This document shows, piece by piece, positions 34,132-38,520 of a stretch of DNA of 38,520 bases (the first letter of the stretch is position 1; the number at the start of each line of letters is the position of its first letter). The stretch spans positions 1 through 38,520 of the forward strand of contig NZ_MAUD01000032.1 in the NCBI RefSeq assembly GCF_001700515.1. The letters are read 5' to 3'. A program made the translations under genes and the position numbers. Under the pieces are notes generated by a model that did not search any database, had not been told where the DNA came from, and saw only the letters and a list, made by a program, of their open reading frames with translations. Origin of the DNA: Streptomyces lushanensis (GTDB taxonomy: Bacteria; Actinomycetota; Actinomycetes; Streptomycetales; Streptomycetaceae).

Positions 34132-34698
34132 ATGGCAGCCAAGGTTCTGATCGTCACCGGCGACGCCGCCGAGTCCCTCGAAGTCCTCTATCCCTACCAG
34201 CGTCTGCGGGAGGAGGGGTACGAGGTCCATGTCGCGGCGCCCTCCCGCAAGAAGCTCCGGTTCGTGGTCCACGACTTCGAGCCCGGCTTCGACACCTACA
34301 CCGAGAAGCCCGGCTACACCTTCCCCGCCGATCTGGCCTTCTCCGAGGTCGATCCCACGCAGTATGCCGCCGTCGTCATCCCCGGGGGCCGCGCTCCCGA
34401 GTACCTCAGGGCCGATCCGGAGCTGCGCAAGATCCTCAAGTCCTTCTTCGACGCCGACAAGCCCGTCGCCCAGATCTGCCACGGCCCGCTCCTGACCGCC
34501 GCCCTGGGCGAGCTGGCCGGCCGCCGGGTGACCGCGTATCCGGCGCTGGAGCTCGACATGCAGGCGGCCGGTGCCACCTTCCAGGACAGTGAGGCGGTGG
34601 TGGACGGCAATCTCGTGTCCTCCCGTGCCTGGCCGGACCACCCGGCCTGGATGCGGGAATTCCTCACGATCCTCCGGGCGAAGGCCCCGGTGACCTGA
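34132..34698 (+). CDS. DJ-1/PfpI family protein (intracellular protease/glyoxalase-like)
   Basis: A 188-residue DJ-1/PfpI protein. It has the N-terminal KVLIVTGD strand, the acidic residue near E17 (DAAESLEVLYPYQ), AAVVIPGGRAPEYLR and the nucleophile elbow AQICHGPLL with Cys116-His117. Members act as glyoxalase, deglycase, chaperone or protease-like proteins; the reaction cannot be chosen from sequence. GGGAGC lies upstream of the ATG. It is divergent from glutamate dehydrogenase and converges on the HAD gene. Confidence 0.93.
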   Translation: MAAKVLIVTGDAAESLEVLYPYQRLREEGYEVHVAAPSRKKLRFVVHDFEPGFDTYTEKPGYTFPADLAFSEVDPTQYAAVVIPGGRAPEYLRADPELRKILKSFFDADKPVAQICHGPLLTAALGELAGRRVTAYPALELDMQAAGATFQDSEAVVDGNLVSSRAWPDHPAWMREFLTILRAKAPVT

Positions 34699-34721
34699 GC
34701 CTGGCCGGCCCCTGTCGGCCG

Positions 34722-34758
34722 CTGCCCGCCCGCCGCGCGCCGCTCAGGAGGCGGGCAG
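34722..34758. terminator. Possible terminator between convergent genes
   Basis: CTGCCCGCC and GGCGGGCAG form a 9-bp inverted repeat with a 19-base G+C-rich loop, in the short gap between the DJ-1 and HAD stops. It is modest. Confidence 0.4.
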
Positions 34759-34793
34759 GGCCCGTCGGACGCGGGCGGCGGCGCTCCGGCGCG

Positions 34794-35459
34794 TCACAGG
34801 CTCTGTGCCGTCGCGACCGCCTCCGCCAGCGTGTCCACCACCGGGACGCCCATCGCCTCCAGCCCGGCCCTGCTGTTCGTACCGCCGGTGTAGAGCACGG
34901 CGCGGGCGCCCACATGCGCCGCGGCCACCGCGTCGTCGGCCGCGTCGCCGATGACCACCGTGTGCTCGGCGGATATCGCGCCCACGGAGGCCAGCGCGGT
35001 CAGATGGCGCTCCATGTGCAGCGCCTTGCTGCCGCCGGACGGCCCCGTGCGCCCGTCGACCCGGAGGAAGTGGCTCTCGATCCCGTATCCGCGGACGGTC
35101 GGGACGAGCTCCTCATGTCCGTACATGCTCAGCAGCGACTGGCTGCGGCCGGCCAGCCGCCACTGCGCGAGCAGCTCCTCGACGCCCTCCGTCAGGGCGC
35201 ACGCCGCGCGCCGCTGCGTGTAGTGGCGGTGGAAGGCCCCGTCCATGACGGCCCACTCCTCGTCACTCGGCAGGCGGCCCATCAGCCGCTCGTAGAACCG
35301 CGGGATCGGTACGCAGTACAGCTCGCGGTAGCGGTCCAGCGTGATGGGCTCCAGACCTATGTCCGCGAAGGCGGCGTTGGTCGCCCCGATGACCGCGTCG
35401 ATGTCGTCGAGGATCGTGCCGTTCCAGTCCCAGACCAGATGAGTGTTCTGCTTCCCCAT
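34794..35459 (-). CDS. HAD family hydrolase (phosphatase)
   Basis: A 221-residue HAD-superfamily hydrolase of the Gph/phosphoglycolate-phosphatase-like group. Motif I is VWDWNGTILDD. The nucleophile Asp is present, but the usual second Asp is Asn, as in many actinobacterial members with DWNGT. A helical cap follows (about 17-85), then SLLSMYG (motif II Ser), a Lys in SKALHMERHL (motif III) and VVIGDAADDAVAA (motif IV metal-binding Asp residues). The ATG at 35457-35459 is chosen; longer frames upstream read through a hairpin. The substrate is unknown; small phosphorylated metabolites are usual. It lies downstream of the DUF6912 gene, separated by a hairpin. Confidence 0.9.
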   Translation of the reverse strand: MGKQNTHLVWDWNGTILDDIDAVIGATNAAFADIGLEPITLDRYRELYCVPIPRFYERLMGRLPSDEEWAVMDGAFHRHYTQRRAACALTEGVEELLAQWRLAGRSQSLLSMYGHEELVPTVRGYGIESHFLRVDGRTGPSGGSKALHMERHLTALASVGAISAEHTVVIGDAADDAVAAAHVGARAVLYTGGTNSRAGLEAMGVPVVDTLAEAVATAQSL

Positions 35460-35517
35460 GGCAGAAACCGTACCGGCCGGGTACGACAACGCCCCTGGCC
35501 GAGGCCGCCGGACGGCG

Positions 35518-35542
35518 CGGGCCCCGACAGAACCGGGGCCCG
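35518..35542 (-). terminator. Hairpin between the DUF6912 gene and the HAD gene
   Basis: A perfect 9-bp inverted repeat (CGGGCCCCG / CGGGGCCCG) with a 7-nt loop, about 80 bases after the DUF6912 stop. Confidence 0.55.
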
Positions 35543-35623
35543 ACGGCGCCAGGCCCCGGCAGCCCGCGGGTCCCGGCCGCCGGAGGCCCCGGCAGCGCTC
35601 GGCCGATGCGGTCCGGGGATCTC

Positions 35624-36130
35624 TCAGCCGATGAGGTTCGGGATCTCCTGGACCCCGTACCAGAGCAGTTCGTGGTCCTCCGCGCCGTCCACCGTGAACT
35701 GGGCGTCGTCGTCGCCGTGGTCCGCCGCGCCCAGCGCCGCCGCCGCGGCCGAGACATCCTCCTCCGCCTCGTCGGAGTCGACGTGCACCGCCGCCGCCTT
35801 CGTCAGCGCGACCGCCGAGGCGATCCGCACCTCGCCCAGCGCGCCGGCGTCGAGCCCGCGGTCCGGATCCGACACGGCCTCCCTGTCGGGCACGTCGGCC
35901 GCGAGGACCACCCGGCGCCGTCCCACGCCCGGATCGGCCGCGAGCAGCCGGAGCGAGGCGGCGGCGGCCCGGTTCAGGGCCGCGTACTCCAGTTCCTCGA
36001 TGTCGTCGGACACGTACCACTCGCGCAGTCCGGGGGTCACGGCATACGCGAGCAGCGGCCCGGGTCCGACCTCGCCCGTCTTGTGCGCCTCTGCGAGACC
36101 GGACAGGGTCAGGGGGACATAGACGCGCAT
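35624..36130 (-). CDS. DUF6912 family conserved actinobacterial protein
   Basis: A 168-residue acidic cytoplasmic protein. It begins MRVYVPLTLSGLAEAHKTGEVG and ends AQFTVDGAEDHELLWYGVQEIPNLIG, which matches the DUF6912 family as I remember it. It has no signal or membrane helix and no catalytic motif I can name. Many Ala- and Asp-rich stretches are seen (DSDEAEEDVSAAAAALGAADHGDDD). The ATG at 36128-36130 is favoured by similarity of the N-terminus, although no good ribosome-binding site precedes it. Function is unknown; its conserved place near secA, upstream of a HAD phosphatase, is the only clue. Confidence 0.8.
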   Translation of the reverse strand: MRVYVPLTLSGLAEAHKTGEVGPGPLLAYAVTPGLREWYVSDDIEELEYAALNRAAAASLRLLAADPGVGRRRVVLAADVPDREAVSDPDRGLDAGALGEVRIASAVALTKAAAVHVDSDEAEEDVSAAAAALGAADHGDDDAQFTVDGAEDHELLWYGVQEIPNLIG

Positions 36131-36407
36131 GAGGTGGCCGCTTTCATCGTCGGGAGAACACTCAGGATACGTCCGGGAGTCCCTCTTCGGGGTGACGCTC
36201 ACACGCTCCCAGGCGTCCACCGAGGACCGCGCACGGTCCCGCCCTCAGGCCCGGCATCGCGCCCGGATCACACGGATAGGTGATTCCGGCGCCGCGCGCG
36301 CCGTCGGCGTACCCGCCTTGCGGGCCTCACCCCGCGCCCCGTAGAAGATCCACACCAGAAGTTACCGACCGGTATCGGGCCGGACGGGCAGAACGGGGGC
36401 GATCTGC

Positions 36408-36932
36408 GTGAAGACGACCGACATCACCGCGCGTACCGGTACCACCGCGCGCACGGACACCGCCACGCGCGTGACATCCATCACTCCCGGCGGCTCCGGG
36501 GCGGATCGCGCGGCGGCCAGGACCGTCGCCGGGGCACGGCCTCCGGGCAGGCGCGACCAGCGCGGGCCGGGCACCGTCCGGCCACGGCAGAACCGGCACC
36601 TGACCCCGCACGAACTCTTCGCCGAGCGCCTGCTCGCCGTCCTCAGCGGCCGTCGCCCGGTGCACTGGATGCTCGGCCAGACCATCGGAGAGGCATACGA
36701 GCAGCTTGTCCGGCTCGCACCGGGCACACCGCTCAGGGCCCGGGGCGCGGTTCCCGTCATCCGCACCTGCCACGGCTTCCAGCCTCGGCCCGGCGTGGTC
36801 GAGGCGTGCGCCAGCGTCGCCGCCGGCGAGCAGATCCGCGCCATGGCCTTCCGGCTGGAGCAGAGCGCCGATCTCCGCTGGCGCTGCGCCGCGGTCGAAC
36901 TCGGCGGCGAACGCACCGGCGGCCGGAGCTGA
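36408..36932 (+). CDS. Rv3235 family protein
   Basis: A 174-residue protein. The first 65 residues are a Thr/Arg/Gly-rich low-complexity head. The conserved part is ELFAERLLAVLSGRRPVHWMLGQTIGEAYEQL, typical of the Rv3235 family, which in Mycobacterium also lies near secA1. It ends in a short beta-rich region (VVEACASVAAGEQIRAMAFRLEQSADLRWRCAAVELG). The GTG start at 36408 has GGGGGCGA upstream. No enzyme motif is seen. Conserved linkage to secA hints at a role around protein export, but this is only positional. Confidence 0.8.
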   Translation: MKTTDITARTGTTARTDTATRVTSITPGGSGADRAAARTVAGARPPGRRDQRGPGTVRPRQNRHLTPHELFAERLLAVLSGRRPVHWMLGQTIGEAYEQLVRLAPGTPLRARGAVPVIRTCHGFQPRPGVVEACASVAAGEQIRAMAFRLEQSADLRWRCAAVELGGERTGGRS

Positions 36933-36995
36933 ACCGAACGGCGTGAAGCAGCACAGACGTACGGCGGCGTGCAGCGGTACGGGGACGGATACGGC

Positions 36996-37036
36996 GACGG
37001 GCCGGGGCGCACAGTGCGTGCGCGCCCCGGCCCGTC
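36996..37036. terminator. Bidirectional terminator between the Rv3235-family gene and secA
   Basis: A 15-bp G+C stem (GACGGGCCGGGGCGC / GCGCCCCGGCCCGTC) with an 11-nt loop that can add further pairs (CAC/GTG with a bulge), in the gap between convergent genes. Confidence 0.8.
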
Positions 37037-37071
37037 CCCGACGTTCCGTCCGGCCTGTTCCTACTACTGCG

Positions 37072-37107
37072 TGCTTCCGGTTGCTCTTCTTCTTGCTTCC
37101 GGTTGCT
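37072..37107. repeat. Two 14-bp direct repeats past the secA stop
   Basis: TGCTTCCGGTTGCT occurs at 37072-37085 and 37094-37107, within a pyrimidine-rich segment that is about 15 bases downstream of the secA stop. On the secA transcript it is A/G-rich. Role unknown. Confidence 0.75.
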
Positions 37108-37122
37108 TCCTGTGCCGGCTTG

Positions 37123-38520
37123 TTACTTCTTGCGACGACGGCCGCCGTTGCCGCCGCCCTTCTGCGCCTTGCGCCGCTCGGCCCGCGTCAGCCCGTCCGT
37201 CGTGGACCGGGTGGGCCCGTCCGCGTTCTGGAAGTCGCCCTCCACGATGCCGCCCTCCCCGTCCACCGTGGGAGCGGAGAAGTGCAGCCGGTCGGGCCGC
37301 TGCGGCGCGTCCAGCCCCTTCGCGCGGATCTCCGGCCGGGACGTGCCCGCGGCCACCGCGTCCTGCTTGGAGAGCGAGGGACGCTCGGCCGCGTCCTGCA
37401 CCGGGACCTCCTCGACCTGCTGCTCGACCTGGACCTCCAGGTTGAACAGATAGCCGACGGACTCCTCCTTGATGCCCTCCATCATGGCGTTGAACATGTC
37501 GAAGCCCTCGCGCTGGTACTCGACCAGCGGGTCCTTCTGGGCCATCGCGCGCAGCCCGATGCCCTCCTGGAGGTAGTCCATCTCGTAGAGGTGCTCGCGC
37601 CACTTGCGGTCCAGGACGGAGAGCACCACGCGGCGCTCCAGCTCGCGCATGATGTCCGAGCCGAGCTGGTTCTCCCGCTCCTGGTACTGCGCGTGGACGT
37701 CGTCCTTGATGGACTCCGCGATGAACTCGGCGGTGATCCCGGCGCGGTCGCCGGCCGCCTCCTCCAGCTCCTCGACGGTGGCCTTCACCGGGTAGAGCTG
37801 CTTGAAGGCGCCCCAGAGCCGGTCCAGGTCCCACTCCTCGGCGAAGCCCTCGACGGTCTCCGCCTGGATGTAGGCGTCGATCGTGTCGTCCATGAAGTGG
37901 CGCACCTGCTCATGCAGGTCCTCGCCCTCCAGGACGCGGCGGCGCTCGCCGTAGATGACCTCGCGCTGCCGGTTGAGCACCTCGTCGTACTTCAGGACGT
38001 TCTTACGCGTCTCGAAGTTCTGCTGCTCGACCTGCGACTGCGCGGAGGCGATGGCGCGTGTGACCATCTTGTTCTCGATGGGCACGTCGTCCGGCACATT
38101 GGCCATGGCCATGACGCGCTCGACCATCTGTGCCTTGAACAGCCGCATCAGGTCGTCGCCGAGCGACAGGTAGAACCGGGACTCGCCCGGGTCGCCCTGA
38201 CGTCCGGACCGGCCGCGGAGCTGGTTGTCGATACGGCGTGACTCGTGCCGCTCGGTGCCGAGGACATAGAGCCCGCCGAGGTCCTTGACCTCCTCGAACT
38301 CCGCCTTGACGGCCTGCTCGGCCTTCTCCAGCGCGGCGGGCAGGGCCGCGGCCCACTCCTCGACGTGCTCGACGGGGTCCAGACCGCGCTGGCGCAGCTC
38401 CGCCTCGGCCAGATCGTCGGGGTTGCCGCCGAGCTTGATGTCCGTACCACGGCCGGCCATGTTCGTGGCGACGGTGACGGCGCCCTTGCGGCCGGCCTGG
38501 GCGACGATCGTCGCCTCCCG
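37123..38520 (-). CDS. secA: Preprotein translocase ATPase SecA (C-terminal part, window-truncated)
   Basis: The C-terminal 465 residues of SecA; the 5' half lies beyond the right edge. The frame is open to the last base, beginning [27 protein letters not shown], which is part of the second nucleotide-binding fold (motifs V and [16 protein letters not shown] and the later [11 protein letters not shown]). The helical wing and scaffold follow ([66 protein letters not shown]). The C-terminus ends [21 protein letters not shown], with no zinc-binding CxCxS...CC(H) motif, as in actinobacterial SecA1. SecA drives secretory proteins through SecYEG, so it serves the exported proteins in this window. 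Confidence 0.97.
   Translation of the reverse strand, partial: REATIVAQAGRKGAVTVATNMAGRGTDIKLGGNPDDLAEAELRQRGLDPVEHVEEWAAALPAALEKAEQAVKAEFEEVKDLGGLYVLGTERHESRRIDNQLRGRSGRQGDPGESRFYLSLGDDLMRLFKAQMVERVMAMANVPDDVPIENKMVTRAIASAQSQVEQQNFETRKNVLKYDEVLNRQREVIYGERRRVLEGEDLHEQVRHFMDDTIDAYIQAETVEGFAEEWDLDRLWGAFKQLYPVKATVEELEEAAGDRAGITAEFIAESIKDDVHAQYQERENQLGSDIMRELERRVVLSVLDRKWREHLYEMDYLQEGIGLRAMAQKDPLVEYQREGFDMFNAMMEGIKEESVGYLFNLEVQVEQQVEEVPVQDAAERPSLSKQDAVAAGTSRPEIRAKGLDAPQRPDRLHFSAPTVDGEGGIVEGDFQNADGPTRSTTDGLTRAERRKAQKGGGNGGRRRKK

Noticed and set aside
35466..36020. N-terminal extension of the HAD protein through the upstream hairpin
   Set aside because: The extension crosses a terminator-like hairpin and the DUF6912 gene; the DWNGT motif lies right after the chosen ATG, as is usual.

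Overview
The window is chromosomal DNA of a Streptomyces or very close relative. It has high G+C with strong third-position bias, frequent GTG starts and actinobacterial family content. From memory, its gene order resembles the S. coelicolor stretch running from the mat locus (about SCO2961) to secA (about SCO3005). No phage, plasmid, insertion sequence or CRISPR is visible. About 24 protein genes, one tmRNA gene and several hairpin terminators account for nearly all of it.

Layout. 1-1000: an FkbM-type methyltransferase. 1196-5619 (minus): a three-gene surface-polysaccharide operon consisting of a Pro/Ser-rich anchored protein, a fused deacetylase/processive glycosyltransferase and an acyltransferase. 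It matches the mat locus reported to make poly-N-acetylglucosamine for pellet formation. 5924-9920 (minus): ftsE-ftsX-S41 protease-smpB-ssrA, which joins cell-wall remodelling to trans-translation. 10250-11314: a tiny zinc-ribbon membrane protein facing a sortase-type LAETG surface protein with ten PPT(E/Q)E repeats. 11583-12689: prfB. 12700-13220: an intergenic block of tandem and inverted repeats. 13231-20310: two membrane-anchored Ser/Thr kinases (pkaB, pkaA) divergent from a large soluble FHA-FtsK/EccC-like ATPase. 20525-24154: a sugar ABC importer without its own ATPase; one permease carries an unusual extracytoplasmic Cna-B/SdrD-like insert. 24347-28326: a TetR regulator divergent from a TagGH/Wzm-Wzt-like glycan exporter followed by a GT87-type glycosyltransferase. 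28626-33713: the giant NAD-glutamate dehydrogenase. 34132-38520: DJ-1/PfpI protein, HAD phosphatase, DUF6912 protein, Rv3235-family protein and the C-terminal part of secA.

How they work together. Several units concern the cell surface: polysaccharide synthesis (mat), wall remodelling (FtsEX with a periplasmic protease), a sortase substrate, glycan export with GT87, and SecA. The kinase pair and the divergent FHA-domain ATPase suggest a phospho-threonine signalling module acting on an ESX-like ATPase; this is inference from adjacency and domain logic.

Most interesting for follow-up: the repeat block between prfB and pkaB; an exact 28-bp match between pkaA coding sequence and a distant intergenic region; the permease with an immunoglobulin-like insert; the soluble FHA-FtsK ATPase with a lysine-less P-loop; the ssrA resume-codon arrangement; and paired direct repeats between tetR and the exporter operon.
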